Source: Arthrobacter crystallopoietes
Lineage (GTDB): Bacteria > Actinomycetota > Actinomycetes > Actinomycetales > Micrococcaceae
DNA length: 64,000 nt
Direction of reading: 5' to 3'
NCBI RefSeq assembly: GCF_017603825.1
Contig: NZ_CP072014.1
Span: forward strand, 3,720,001-3,784,000
Within the stretch, counting starts at the first letter, position 1. Each line of letters begins with the position of its first letter. The notes beneath the pieces are model-generated. The model made no database searches. It worked only from the letters and a program-made list of their open reading frames with translations, and was not told the DNA's origin. This document shows, one piece after another, positions 43,966 through 54,819 of the stretch. Position numbers and translations under genes: made by a program.

Positions 43966-45267
43966 TTAACGCAACCTGCCGGCCAGCGCGCCGGGCTCCG
44001 GTTCGCTCCCCTGCCGGGCCACGGCTGCCCCCAAGGTGCGCAGCTTCTCGTCGAAACGCTCATAGCCGCGGTCTATATGGTCCACGCCCCGGACCTCGGT
44101 CACGCCATCAGCTACCAGGCCGGCGATCACCAGGGCGGCTCCTGCACGGATGTCGTTTGCCACCACGGGCGCCCCGGAAAGCTGCGGCACTCCCCTGATC
44201 AAGGCATGGTGTCCATCCAACCGGACCACGGCGCCGAGACGGGCCAGTTCAGAGGTGAAGCCCCACCGCGCCTCAAAAACGTTTTCGGTCACCATACCGT
44301 TGCCATCCGCCACCGCGTTCAAGGCAACAACGAATGGCTGGAGGTCGGTCGGGAAACCCGGATACGGCAGCGTGGAGACGTTGATCGGGGCGGGACGGCC
44401 GTTGCCCTCAACGATAAATCCGTCCGCGCGGGTCGTGATGGTGCAGCCAGCCTGGGCAAGCTTGTCCAGCACCACGGCCAGATGTTCCGGCACCGCGTTG
44501 CAGACGTCGACGATTCCGCCGCACATGGCAGCGGCAAACGCCCACGTGCCCGCAACGATCCGGTCCGGAACAGTCCGGTGCGTGACAGGGCGCAAGCGTT
44601 CGACGCCGGTGATAACCAACGTCGGTGAGCCGATCCCTTCGATCTGCGCTCCCATGGCCACAAGCAACTCGGCGATGTCGCAGATCTCCGGTTCCCGTGC
44701 CGCGTTGTCGATGGTCGTGATGCCGTGCGCCAAGGTCGCAGCCATCATCAAGTTCTCAGTAGCCCCCACCGAAGGAAACGGGAGCCTGTGGTGGGCGCCG
44801 TGCAGGCCGTCGGGCGCACGCGCGACAAGATAGCCGTGGTCAATGACTATTTCCGCCCCCATCAGCTCCAGGCCGCTGCGGTGCATGTCCAGTCCGCGGG
44901 AGCCAATGGCGTCTCCCCCGGGCAGCGCTACCTCTGCCTGGTGGCAGCGTGCTACCAGCGGTCCCAACACCGATATCGACGCCCGCATAGCACGGACCAG
45001 ATCGTAGTCAGCCTGATGGGCCGGCTCCGCAGGAACGTCAATGTGCACGCAGGAGGCATCGACGTCGTAATCAACGGTGCAGCCAAGCCTTCGCAGCAAC
45101 TCCGCCATAATCCACACGTCCTGGATATTCGGCACGTTGGTGATCGTGGACTTGCCTTCGGCCAGCAGCACGGCCGCCATCAGTTTCAAGACACTGTTCT
45201 TCGCCCCGGCCACCTCAACCCGCCCCGACAGGGTGCTCGGTCCGTTGACGACGATCACATCTTCCAT
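43966..45267 (-). CDS. murA: UDP-N-acetylglucosamine 1-carboxyvinyltransferase, Asp-type
   Basis: A 433-residue enzyme for the first committed step of peptidoglycan synthesis, adding enolpyruvate to UDP-GlcNAc. The N-terminal [12 protein letters not shown] and the LGPLVAR region are standard. In the catalytic loop the usual Cys (E. coli C115) is Asp: [16 protein letters not shown]119 here. Mycobacterial MurA has the same change, which makes the enzyme insensitive to fosfomycin. ATG 45267 (MEDVIVVNG) is chosen with AGGA 8 bases upstream; a second ATG 9 bases earlier is possible. Confidence 0.95.
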   Translation of the reverse strand: MEDVIVVNGPSTLSGRVEVAGAKNSVLKLMAAVLLAEGKSTITNVPNIQDVWIMAELLRRLGCTVDYDVDASCVHIDVPAEPAHQADYDLVRAMRASISVLGPLVARCHQAEVALPGGDAIGSRGLDMHRSGLELMGAEIVIDHGYLVARAPDGLHGAHHRLPFPSVGATENLMMAATLAHGITTIDNAAREPEICDIAELLVAMGAQIEGIGSPTLVITGVERLRPVTHRTVPDRIVAGTWAFAAAMCGGIVDVCNAVPEHLAVVLDKLAQAGCTITTRADGFIVEGNGRPAPINVSTLPYPGFPTDLQPFVVALNAVADGNGMVTENVFEARWGFTSELARLGAVVRLDGHHALIRGVPQLSGAPVVANDIRAGAALVIAGLVADGVTEVRGVDHIDRGYERFDEKLRTLGAAVARQGSEPEPGALAGRLR

Positions 45268-45341
45268 AGTCCCCATCCTAATGAGCGCTCCGTAAAGAAC
45301 AGCGGCGCGGCTCCAGTGAGAGCCGCGCCGCGAATGCATTT

Positions 45342-45773
45342 TCAACGCCAGGTACCGATCCCTATCACCGGACCAGCCTCCAACCAGGAGGACAAACCAG
45401 CGTAAACATCGAAGCTCATGGCGAGCAGTAATTCCTGCTTGTCATGGCGAAGCATTACCACGATGGCCCCGGGTTGGATTTTCGCCCGCTCGGCCTCCGT
45501 AGGCTGGCGCCAGCCCTGCAGCTCCAAGGCGCTGCGCCGGAATCTGTAGCGCGGCCTGGGACTCAAGGAAAAGAGCCGCAGCCACTCCAGATGTTTGTCC
45601 GCATAACGACAAACCCCCATCTGCCAGCTGCCAGGCAGCATGCAGATGGAGGCGTCAAAAGTGCCAAGGGCGCGCCGCAGCTGATAGCGGCGCACCCCGA
45701 AGGCAAGCAGCGCCAGAAGCAGCAGCAGGAACAGTGCCGCCAGAATAGCGAACGTGTAACTGACTTCTTCCAC
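45342..45773 (-). CDS. DUF2550 domain-containing protein
   Basis: A 143-residue protein with one N-terminal helix ([20 protein letters not shown]) and a cytoplasmic domain of about 110 residues ([20 protein letters not shown]). The family is found in actinobacteria between atpC and murA, as here. The function is unknown. It starts 18 bp after the atpC stop, so it probably belongs to the ATP synthase transcript. Confidence 0.9.
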   Translation of the reverse strand: MEEVSYTFAILAALFLLLLLALLAFGVRRYQLRRALGTFDASICMLPGSWQMGVCRYADKHLEWLRLFSLSPRPRYRFRRSALELQGWRQPTEAERAKIQPGAIVVMLRHDKQELLLAMSFDVYAGLSSWLEAGPVIGIGTWR

Positions 45774-45791
45774 TGGCGCCGCTAGCTGTAC

Positions 45792-46079
45792 CTAAGCCGT
45801 GGCCAGGTCATTGACCGTGGCGTTATCCGCCACGATGACCACGCGGTTGCTGTCGACGGAGAAGAATCCGCCGTCCACGGTCACGTTGATCCGCTCGCCG
45901 TTGACCGGGTTGATCCCCAGTTCGCCGGGAGCCAGAATAGCCAGCACCGGCGAGTGGCCGGGCAGGATTCCGATCTCGCCTTCTGCGGTGCGAGCCTTGA
46001 CCAAAGTTGCCGCACCGGACCACACGAAATGGTCCGCCGCCACAATCTCCACTTCCAGTTCAGCCGCTTCGTTAGCCAT
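45792..46079 (-). CDS. atpC: ATP synthase F1 epsilon subunit
   Basis: A 95-residue rotor-stalk subunit. It has the beta-sandwich domain (VEIVAADHFVWSGAATLV, EIGILPGHSPVLAIL) but lacks the C-terminal helical hairpin seen in longer E. coli-type proteins, as in other actinobacteria. It is last of the ATP synthase genes, 4 bp after atpD. Confidence 0.95.
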   Translation of the reverse strand: MANEAAELEVEIVAADHFVWSGAATLVKARTAEGEIGILPGHSPVLAILAPGELGINPVNGERINVTVDGGFFSVDSNRVVIVADNATVNDLATA

Positions 46080-46083
46080 TGGC

Positions 46084-47562
<1,479 letters not shown>

Positions 47563-47617
47563 TTAGATGGCGTGGGTTAAAGTTTACTTTTGCCTGAGGC
47601 GCCTTCGACGCCGAAGG

Positions 47618-48511
47618 TCAGGGCGCGCTTAGAGCGTCCGCACCGCCGACAATCTCAGTCAGCTCCTGCGTGATTTCCGCCTGACGGGCGTTGTTTCGGA
47701 GCCTCGTGTACTTCTTGATGAGGTCCGAAGCGTTGTCGCCGGCAGACTTCATGGCCCGCTGACGGGCGGCAAGTTCGCTGGCGGCAGACTGGAGCATGGC
47801 TGCGAAGATGCGCGATTCGATGTAGCGCGGCAACAATGCGTCCAGTACCTGCTCAGGTTCCGGCTCGTACTCGTACAACGGCAGCAGATCGGATTCTGAT
47901 GCAGCCTCTTCCTCCACGACTTCCAGGGGCAGCAGTCGAATGACCGTCGGCTCCTGGGTAACCATGGACTTGAAGCGAGTGTAGACAACGTGAATCTCGT
48001 CGACACCGCCCTCTTCATACGCAGTGTTGAAGTCTGCAAGCACGGCGTCGCCGATCTCGCGGGCAACCTCAAAGGCCGGCGCATCTGTGCCGCCGGTCCA
48101 CACCTGCTCATAAGGAAGACTGCGGAAATCAAAGTAAGCCTGCGCCTTGCGGCCAACAAGGTAATGGCGCACTTCCTTGCCGTCTGCCCGCAGCAGTTCG
48201 GTCAGAGACTGTGCCTGCTTCAGAATCGAAGCAGAATACGCTCCTGCCAGACCGCGGTCGGAAGTCATAACCACGACGGCCGCGCGCCGGATCTGCTCCG
48301 GCTCGGTGGTCAGCGGGTGTTCGATCTCCGACTGTGACGACACAGCAGAAACGGCACGGGTGATCGCATTGGCGTAAGGCAGTGACGCAGCCACACGGGT
48401 GCGGGCCTTTCCAATGCGCGAGGCAGCGATCAGTTCCATCGCCTTGAAGATCTTCTGCATCGACGTGGTCGAAGCAATCTTCTGGCGGTAGACCCGAATC
48501 TGGGCTCCCAT
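47618..48511 (-). CDS. atpG: ATP synthase F1 gamma subunit
   Basis: A 297-residue central-stalk subunit. The two terminal helices that form the rotating coiled coil are evident: [25 protein letters not shown]-type N-terminus and NDNASDL-like, here [20 protein letters not shown]-terminus. [14 protein letters not shown] marks the middle domain. It lies 94 bp after atpA; this gap holds a REP-like palindrome. Confidence 0.96.
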   Translation of the reverse strand: MGAQIRVYRQKIASTTSMQKIFKAMELIAASRIGKARTRVAASLPYANAITRAVSAVSSQSEIEHPLTTEPEQIRRAAVVVMTSDRGLAGAYSASILKQAQSLTELLRADGKEVRHYLVGRKAQAYFDFRSLPYEQVWTGGTDAPAFEVAREIGDAVLADFNTAYEEGGVDEIHVVYTRFKSMVTQEPTVIRLLPLEVVEEEAASESDLLPLYEYEPEPEQVLDALLPRYIESRIFAAMLQSAASELAARQRAMKSAGDNASDLIKKYTRLRNNARQAEITQELTEIVGGADALSAP

Positions 48512-48530
48512 ACTTTTCCTTTCCTAATCC

Positions 48531-48598
48531 TCGCTGATTGAGCGAAGTCGATTCCTATGCATGACGGCGTCTGGATTTCGACCCCGCTCAATCAACGA
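48531..48598. repeat. REP-like palindrome in the atpA-atpG gap
   Basis: Bases 48531-48551 and 48578-48598 are inverted copies with 18 of 21 positions matching; the core is TGATTGAGCG paired with CGCTCAATCA. The loop is 26 bases. On the minus-strand mRNA two mismatches become G-U pairs, which implies selection for RNA pairing. No second copy was seen in this window. The style matches dispersed short palindromes of Micrococcaceae genomes. Confidence 0.65.
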
Positions 48599-48605
48599 AA
48601 ATGAA

Positions 48606-50243
48606 TTAGCGCTTCTGCCGGACGATCTTTTCCTGATCCACGGCTTCCTCGGCCAGAGCGTCATACTCTTCGTGGCCGGCGCCGACAAGCTGGTTGTCGC
48701 CTTCCCCGAAGAAGCCCTTCTTGAATTCCGTGATCTGCTGATCAAGTTCCTGGACAGTGGAGTCCTCAAGCAGGTTTGTCTGCGCGATCGTGGTCAGGAC
48801 CGACGAGCGGTGACGAAGATGCTGAAGGAACTCGGTCTCGAAGCGGTTGATGTCCTCGATCGGAACTTCATCCAGATGGCCATTGGTACCGGCCCAGATG
48901 GAGACAACCTGGTCTTCGACCGGGAACGGCGAGTACTGACCCTGCTTGAGCAGCTCGGTCAGGCGGGCACCGCGGTTGAGCTGCTGCTTGGTAGCCGCAT
49001 CGAGGTCGGACGCGAACATCGCGAACGCCTGCATGTCGCGGTACTGCGCCAGTTCCAGCTTCAACGTACCGGAGACCTTCTTCATGGCCTTGACCTGCGC
49101 CGAACCACCAACGCGGGAAACGGAGATTCCCACGTCGACAGCAGGACGCTGATTGGCATTGAAGAGATCCGACTGCAGGAAGATCTGCCCGTCAGTGATC
49201 GAGATGACGTTGGTGGGAATGTATGCCGAAACGTCGTTGGCCTTGGTTTCGATAAGCGGCAGACCGGTCATCGAACCCGCACCCAGTTCGTCGGAGAGTT
49301 TCGCACAACGTTCCAGCAGACGGGAGTGCAAGTAGAAGACGTCACCCGGGTAGGCTTCACGTCCCGGCGGACGACGCAGCAGCAGCGACACAGCGCGGTA
49401 GGCTTCAGCCTGCTTGGAGAGGTCATCAAACACGATCAGAACGTGCTTGCCGCCGTACATCCAGTGCTGGCCGATTGCCGAACCGGCATACGGTGCCAGG
49501 TACTTGAAGCCGGCCGGGTCGGATGCCGGAGACGCCACGATGGTGGTGTACTCCATCGCGCCCTTCTCTTCCAGCGACTTGCGGACTGCAGCGATGGTGG
49601 AAGCCTTCTGGCCGATCGCAACGTAGACGCAGCGGACCTGCTTGTTGACGTCGCCGGACTCCCAGTTGGCCTTCTGGTTGATGATCGTATCGATCGCGAT
49701 GGCCGACTTACCGGTCTGACGGTCGCCAATGATCAGCTGACGCTGTCCACGGCCGATCGGAATCATGGAGTCGATGGCCTTCATGCCGGTCTGCATCGGC
49801 TCGTGGACCGACTTGCGCTGGGTCACGCCCGGTGCCTGCAGTTCCAAGGCACGGCGGCCTTCGGATTCGATGGGGCCCATGTCATCCAGGGGCTCACCCA
49901 GCGGATCCACAACGCGGCCGAGGAAGTTATCTCCCACGGGAACGGACAGAACCTCACCGGTACGGTGAACTTCCATGCCTTCTTCGATACCGGTGAAGTC
50001 ACCGAGGATTACGACACCGATTTCGCGGGTGTCGAGGTTCTGGGCCAGGCCCAGAATGCCGTTTTCGAAACGCAACAGTTCGTTGGACATTGCTGAGGGA
50101 AGACCCTCAACGCGGGCAATGCCATCACTGGCGGTCGTTACGCGGCCAACTTCAACGCGTTCGGCGCTGCCCGGTTCGTAGGACGCCGCGAACTCGTTCA
50201 ACGCATTACGGACGTCGTCGGCGTTGATGGTCAATTCGGCCAT
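48606..50243 (-). CDS. atpA: ATP synthase F1 alpha subunit
   Basis: A 545-residue subunit. The non-catalytic nucleotide site is [14 protein letters not shown]; downstream are [11 protein letters not shown] and the alpha signature [17 protein letters not shown]. The C-terminus has an extra charged tail ([19 protein letters not shown]) compared with E. coli. It lies 113 bp after atpH, the largest gap within the F1 part. Confidence 0.97.
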   Translation of the reverse strand: MAELTINADDVRNALNEFAASYEPGSAERVEVGRVTTASDGIARVEGLPSAMSNELLRFENGILGLAQNLDTREIGVVILGDFTGIEEGMEVHRTGEVLSVPVGDNFLGRVVDPLGEPLDDMGPIESEGRRALELQAPGVTQRKSVHEPMQTGMKAIDSMIPIGRGQRQLIIGDRQTGKSAIAIDTIINQKANWESGDVNKQVRCVYVAIGQKASTIAAVRKSLEEKGAMEYTTIVASPASDPAGFKYLAPYAGSAIGQHWMYGGKHVLIVFDDLSKQAEAYRAVSLLLRRPPGREAYPGDVFYLHSRLLERCAKLSDELGAGSMTGLPLIETKANDVSAYIPTNVISITDGQIFLQSDLFNANQRPAVDVGISVSRVGGSAQVKAMKKVSGTLKLELAQYRDMQAFAMFASDLDAATKQQLNRGARLTELLKQGQYSPFPVEDQVVSIWAGTNGHLDEVPIEDINRFETEFLQHLRHRSSVLTTIAQTNLLEDSTVQELDQQITEFKKGFFGEGDNQLVGAGHEEYDALAEEAVDQEKIVRQKR

Positions 50244-50356
50244 CTGCAGTCCCTGCTCTCCTATGTTGTGATCATCGCGGGGGCGACGACCTGTGTGTAT
50301 ATCAGTCTGTGTTGAGGCTTTCGGCTCCAGCTCCCCGTTCCCCTAAGGGAAGAGTG

Positions 50357-51172
50357 CTAGACCGCGAGCTTCCGACGAAGTTCGGACAGGCGGGTGACGA
50401 CCGAGGAATCAACCACTTCGTCGCCTACCTGCACGCGGACTCCGCCAACTAGTGATGGGTCAACGTTGACATTGATCTTCAGCTCGCGGCCGTACAACCC
50501 ATTGAGCCCTGCCTGCAGACGTGAGATCTGCTCCTGGGTCAGCGGACGGGAAACGCTGACGTTAGCGATCCAACGCTGCTGGCGCTGGGCAACCAGTTCC
50601 ACAAAGCGCCGGACCAGAGCTGTCGGCTTGATCCCCCGCGGTGCAGTAACTGCCTGGCGGATCAAGACCTGTGCTTCGGGTCCGGCGTTCGGGACCAGTT
50701 TCAGAGCCAGAGCCGATTTAGCCTCGGCCGATGCCTGCGGTTCAACCAGCGCACGCTGCAGATCGTGATCTGCCTCGACGAGCCGGATGAAATTGAACAG
50801 GTCGTTCTCCAGACCTTCGAGTCCGTCAACTCCAGCGCCCTTGCTCTCCGCAACAGCGATAGCAGTGGTAGCCGCAAGGGTTTCCAGAGCATCACCAATG
50901 TCACGTGCAGAGCCCCAGCGGGATGCGGCGAGGCCTTCGGCTACAGCCCTGGCGTCAGCCGAGACTTTGCCGCCGACCAGCTGGGAGACCAGCCGTGCCT
51001 TGTCCTCGCTGTTGCGTGCCGGGTCCGTGAGGCTCCGGCGGAGTCCGGCATTGCTGTCCAGCAGACCCAGAATTGCAAAGAGTTCCTCTGCCAGGGACAG
51101 CGGAGCGGTGGGAAGCTTTGCTTCCAGCTCCTGCTGTGCCGCTTTCAGTGACTCGCTCGATACACCTGCCAT
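50357..51172 (-). CDS. atpH: ATP synthase F1 delta subunit
   Basis: A 271-residue peripheral-stalk subunit that joins F1 to the b subunits. The last 100 residues match the delta family (VNVDPSLVGGVRVQVGDEVVD). It shares one base with the atpF stop (TAATG), giving translational coupling. It is longer than E. coli delta (about 177), the extra being in the N-terminal part, as is usual in this group. Confidence 0.94.
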   Translation of the reverse strand: MAGVSSESLKAAQQELEAKLPTAPLSLAEELFAILGLLDSNAGLRRSLTDPARNSEDKARLVSQLVGGKVSADARAVAEGLAASRWGSARDIGDALETLAATTAIAVAESKGAGVDGLEGLENDLFNFIRLVEADHDLQRALVEPQASAEAKSALALKLVPNAGPEAQVLIRQAVTAPRGIKPTALVRRFVELVAQRQQRWIANVSVSRPLTQEQISRLQAGLNGLYGRELKINVNVDPSLVGGVRVQVGDEVVDSSVVTRLSELRRKLAV

Positions 51173-51735
51173 TAGCTCGAAGCACCTGCATTCTGGGATG
51201 CCGGAGCCGAAGCTTCAAGATCGGCCAGGAACCGGTCAACAACACGTGCGGAACGCGCGTCATCGTTGAGGGATTCCCCGACAATCTTGCCGGCCAGTTC
51301 GGTGGCCAGCACGCCGACTTCGCTGCGCAGCGAAGTAACGGCTGCCTGGCGCTCGGCTGCAATCTGCACCTGCGCCTGCTCGCTGATGCGGTTAGCTTCA
51401 GCTGCGGCCTTGTCCTTCAGCTCTGCGAGGATCTGGGCACCTTCTGCACGCGCGTCCTCACGGATGCGGTTGGCTTCGGTGCGTGCGTCCAGCAGCTGCT
51501 GCTTGTATTCATCCAAAGCGGCGCTGGCCTCGGCCTGGGCGGCCTCCGCCTTAGCAATGCCGCCTTCAATAGCTTCGGCGCGCTCTGCATACGTCTTCTC
51601 GAACGCCGGAACGACGAACTTCGTGACGATGTACATAAGTACGGCGAAGCCAAGCAGTGTTACCGCGATTTCCCAGATATTAGGGACTAGAGGGTTGACG
51701 CCCTCTTCGGCGGCGAGGATAACTGCCTGTTTCAT
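51172..51735 (-). CDS. atpF: ATP synthase Fo b subunit
   Basis: A 187-residue stator subunit. One membrane helix (IAVTLLGFAVLMYIVTKFVV) at residues 22-41 is followed by a long Ala/Glu/Arg-rich helix typical of the dimeric stalk. It overlaps atpH by one base. It follows atpE by 46 bp. Confidence 0.95.
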   Translation of the reverse strand: MKQAVILAAEEGVNPLVPNIWEIAVTLLGFAVLMYIVTKFVVPAFEKTYAERAEAIEGGIAKAEAAQAEASAALDEYKQQLLDARTEANRIREDARAEGAQILAELKDKAAAEANRISEQAQVQIAAERQAAVTSLRSEVGVLATELAGKIVGESLNDDARSARVVDRFLADLEASAPASQNAGASS

Positions 51736-51781
51736 ATCTCACCCGTCCTATCTACTCGGTTTGAAAAGTAAGCGTTGCCTA

Positions 51782-51985
51782 CTAGAGAACGAACGCGAAA
51801 ACCAGACCGAGGATGGCCAGAGCTTCAGTCAGCGCCAGGCCCAAGAAGGCGATCGGCTGCAGCACGCGCTGTGCCTCCGGCTGACGTGCCACACCATTGA
51901 TGTAAGCGGCGAAAACGAGGCCCACACCGATGGCACCGCCGATTGCGGAGAGACCGTAACCTACGAGGTTGATATTGCCTTCCAT
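51782..51985 (-). CDS. atpE: ATP synthase Fo c subunit
   Basis: A 67-residue hairpin of two helices forming the rotor ring. The polar loop is ARQPEAQ, and the ion-binding carboxylate is Glu54 in [10 protein letters not shown]. The lack of the Gln/Ser/Thr sodium ligands indicates proton coupling. The equivalent helix is the bedaquiline site in mycobacteria. It lies 65 bp after atpB. Confidence 0.97.
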   Translation of the reverse strand: MEGNINLVGYGLSAIGGAIGVGLVFAAYINGVARQPEAQRVLQPIAFLGLALTEALAILGLVFAFVL

Positions 51986-52050
51986 TATTTTCCTTTCAAG
52001 ATGCCCATTGGGCAGGTTGTTTGGTTCAGGTGCTTCCCCAGCGGGGAAAT

Positions 52051-52857
52051 TTAGTGTTCCTCGGCCAGGGAGCCTTGGATGTAGATCGCGGTCAGCAGGA
52101 CGAAGACATACGCCTGTAGGACCTGGATCAGGATTTCGAACATGTACATGCCGACTCCGCCGGCAATCGTAAGAACGCCAAGGGGCTTGAACCAGAAGTC
52201 GGCGTCCATGATCAGGAATTCGGAGCCCGCTGCCGACAGCATGATGATCAAGTGTCCGGCCAGCATGGTGGCGAAAAGACGGAGGCTGTGGGTTACGGGC
52301 CGAACCAGGAAGGTGGAGATGATCTCAATGATGACGATCAGCGGCAGGATTGCCTTCGGGACGCCTGCTGGCACAACGGCAAGTTTGAAGTATCCGATGC
52401 CGTGCTTCTTCAGGCCCAGAACGATCCAGGTGATGTAAACGATCCCGGCCAAGGCGTAGGCCGTGCCGACATGCGACGGCGTCGGGATCTGAAGCAGAGG
52501 AATCGAACCGAAAAGGTTGTTTACCAGGATAAAGAAGAATAGGGAGAACAGCAGCGGAACATACGGCCGGTAGTCCCGCTCACCGATGATGTCCTTACCT
52601 ACGGAGTTGCGGACGAAGTTGTAGCTCATTTCGCCCAGGTGCTGAAGCTTGCCTGGCACCAGCTGACCGCGGCGTGACGCGGCCAGGAAGAACCAGGCAA
52701 TCAGTGCAACAGAGAGCAGGACCAGCAGCATCTGCTTGCCGAAACCTGTTCCGTACTCGGCAGCCCAAGGGAGAATCTCCGGAAGGTGCATATCTTCGAG
52801 GGTCGGTGGGACGAAGCCACCTTCATTAGCGGCCGCCGGAAGCGCAAGCGCGATCAA
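52051..52857 (-). CDS. atpB: ATP synthase Fo a subunit
   Basis: A 268-residue channel subunit with about five to six helices. The essential Arg is in [14 protein letters not shown], and the last helix region is [19 protein letters not shown]. It transfers protons to the c ring. The start at 52857 ([14 protein letters not shown]) is probably right; the N-terminus resembles a signal peptide as in other actinobacteria. Confidence 0.96.
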   Translation of the reverse strand: MIALALPAAANEGGFVPPTLEDMHLPEILPWAAEYGTGFGKQMLLVLLSVALIAWFFLAASRRGQLVPGKLQHLGEMSYNFVRNSVGKDIIGERDYRPYVPLLFSLFFFILVNNLFGSIPLLQIPTPSHVGTAYALAGIVYITWIVLGLKKHGIGYFKLAVVPAGVPKAILPLIVIIEIISTFLVRPVTHSLRLFATMLAGHLIIMLSAAGSEFLIMDADFWFKPLGVLTIAGGVGMYMFEILIQVLQAYVFVLLTAIYIQGSLAEEH

Positions 52858-52943
52858 CGCGTTTCCTCTCTGCAGTGTCCATCATTGGGCGTTTCAGGGT
52901 GGATTGCCGTCTCGGCACGCCACCATATGAAGTTTTCTGACAT

Positions 52944-53210
52944 TTAGATGTTGTTCCCTTGACCGTCCCCATGGCGGCGCTTAGCGCTGCGGGTGAGGTT
53001 GTGTTTTCGGGCCAGATAATATCCACCGCCAGCGCCTAGAAGGGCACCGACGATAAACAGCCACCGGGTATTCAACAGATAGTCCAGCCCCCAGCCTATC
53101 AAACCCCAGGCTATGATCCCGCCAACTATATAGGTCAAGACCGTGTTGCCGCCCTGGTAGCCAGAGTTGCTGCTGCCGCGATCTGAATTGCGGGGGTTCT
53201 TGCCAGACAT
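52944..53210 (-). CDS. AtpZ/AtpI-like small membrane protein
   Basis: An 88-residue protein with two helices (VGGIIAWGLIGWGLDYLL and WLFIVGALLGAGGGYYLA) of the AtpZ/PF09527 type. Family members help assemble the c ring or carry Mg/Ca with the synthase. The ATG shares one base with the stop of the preceding AtpI-like gene (TAATG). Hence it is translated with that gene. Confidence 0.85.
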   Translation of the reverse strand: MSGKNPRNSDRGSSNSGYQGGNTVLTYIVGGIIAWGLIGWGLDYLLNTRWLFIVGALLGAGGGYYLARKHNLTRSAKRRHGDGQGNNI

Positions 53211-53707
53211 TAACGGGCTTCCTTCCCTGCTGCACTGCTTCCGCCGTCTTCCGGATCGTCGTAAATCTGGTAGCGGACGCGGGAGAATGCGAAAACTTCT
53301 GCAATCTGCCACACCACAACACTGACGACGGCAGCAATGAAGAACCAGGTCGTTCGCAACCAGTCCGGCGTGCCGATAATAAAGAGCGCAGCGCCGAATC
53401 CAACAACCTTGAGCACATAGGTGGCTACGAACGCACCAATTGCGCCGGAGGGATTTCTCCGCCCAACAACATGGCCGATCATAAGGCTGATGGCGAAGAA
53501 GAGTACTACCAGCGCCGAACCAAGCACAGCGCTAAGGGCACCGACACCCCCGGCAACAATGAACGCCAGCACTACCACCAGAAGAGTGGCTGCAGCGGCA
53601 CCAAGTGAGGATGTCTTCAGAATCTTCAGCCATGGCGTAGCCGTGGGACCGGAGACAGGTACGGCACTGCCAGCGGCACTGTTGCCGTTGGAATGATGTG
53701 TGCTCAT
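53210..53707 (-). CDS. ATP synthase subunit I-like membrane protein
   Basis: A 165-residue protein with four helices (LGAAAATLLVVVLAFIVAG; VLGSALVVLFFAISLMIGHVV; and two more), the AtpI/PF03899 layout. It opens the ATP synthase operon, upstream of atpZ and atpB. ATG 53707 (MSTHHSNGNS) is preferred over one 54 bases upstream. Function is in c-ring assembly or ion supply, by family. Confidence 0.85.
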   Translation of the reverse strand: MSTHHSNGNSAAGSAVPVSGPTATPWLKILKTSSLGAAAATLLVVVLAFIVAGGVGALSAVLGSALVVLFFAISLMIGHVVGRRNPSGAIGAFVATYVLKVVGFGAALFIIGTPDWLRTTWFFIAAVVSVVVWQIAEVFAFSRVRYQIYDDPEDGGSSAAGKEAR

Positions 53708-53814
53708 AGCTGTCCGATCGGGTGCACAGGCGGGGATGATGACCGGTAGACCGGCCGACAAGAATTCTACACGAGATAGAAGTCAGCCTGTGAATGCATG
53801 TCCTGCTCCTGACG

Positions 53815-54819
53815 CTACCCGGTCGCGGCGTCGGCTGCGCGGCGTCGGAAGATGCGTGGCGAGCGCAGGTAAAAAAGTACGACGGCGGCGCAAACCAGCA
53901 GCGCTGACGCCTTGCCTGGCATGCTGCTGGCGGCAGCCACGAGTCCGCACAAACCGGTCAGCAGCGAGCAAACCGCCACCACCAGGGCCGACTGCACATG
54001 GCTGAGACCAACGTCGGTCAGCCGTTGATAGACGTGCTGGCGGTGCGCCGCGTACCACCGTTCTCCCGCACTGATCCGTCGCAGCAAGGTGGTCATGGTA
54101 TCGGCAAGATAGATGGTCACCGGTCCCAGCAGATACTCCGGCTGGACCCCGCTGAGAAAACCCGCAGCCCCTAAGACGGCTAGCGAAGCGCCCAACAGAT
54201 AGCTGCCGACGTCGCCAAGGAAGTTGCTGCCGGAGAGGTTCCAGGGCAGAAAAGCCGCGAACGCGGCGGCAACCACAAGCCCCGAGACCGTCAGCCAGTC
54301 AAGCGATGACATCATCCCGGCCACTGAAAACAACAGTCCCACGACCAGCCCATGCAGGCCCGATATGCCGTTTACCCCATCCATGAAGTTCGCAACATTG
54401 ATGTAGCCCGCAATGGCCAGCGCGCCGACCGGAATCCACAACCAGGAGGTATCGGTCAGGACGACGATAATGGCCGTGCCGGCGGCGCCAATGGCCAACT
54501 GCAGCAGGAAGCGTACGGAGATGGCGACACCGCGGAAGTCCTCCAGCCAGCCCAACAGAGCGGCCGCTGCACAAACACCGGCCACAGTACCAATGATTGC
54601 CGCACCATCCACGGCAGCCCCGGTCAGCACAGCCGTGAGCAACCCGCCAAGGACGCCGACCGCCACGGTGATGCCCATACCCCGGACAACTACTTTTGTA
54701 TGCGACGATCTCTCGTTCGGTATGTCCAGCACGCCCAGCTTGAGCAGCAATGGCTTCAGGGCAAGGGGCAGTGACAGGCTGAGGACGAGGGCAACAGCAC
54801 CTGAAAGCACTCCGGTCAT
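53815..54819 (-). CDS. Undecaprenyl-phosphate sugar-phosphate transferase, WecA/MraY family
   Basis: A 334-residue protein of about 10-11 helices that puts a sugar-phosphate on the polyprenyl carrier. The diagnostic motif is VANFMDGVNGISGLHG, with an AHRQHVYQRL loop close to the end. It overlaps the upstream epimerase gene by 4 bp. The product is likely a first step in polysaccharide or teichoic-acid-like polymer synthesis. It resembles WbpL-like members more than MraY, which belongs in the dcw cluster. Confidence 0.9.
   Translation of the reverse strand: MTGVLSGAVALVLSLSLPLALKPLLLKLGVLDIPNERSSHTKVVVRGMGITVAVGVLGGLLTAVLTGAAVDGAAIIGTVAGVCAAAALLGWLEDFRGVAISVRFLLQLAIGAAGTAIIVVLTDTSWLWIPVGALAIAGYINVANFMDGVNGISGLHGLVVGLLFSVAGMMSSLDWLTVSGLVVAAAFAAFLPWNLSGSNFLGDVGSYLLGASLAVLGAAGFLSGVQPEYLLGPVTIYLADTMTTLLRRISAGERWYAAHRQHVYQRLTDVGLSHVQSALVVAVCSLLTGLCGLVAAASSMPGKASALLVCAAVVLFYLRSPRIFRRRAADAATG

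Noticed and set aside
48561-50096. Open frame of 511 codons opposite atpA
   Set aside because: It is an antisense shadow; atpA carries all family motifs on the other strand.
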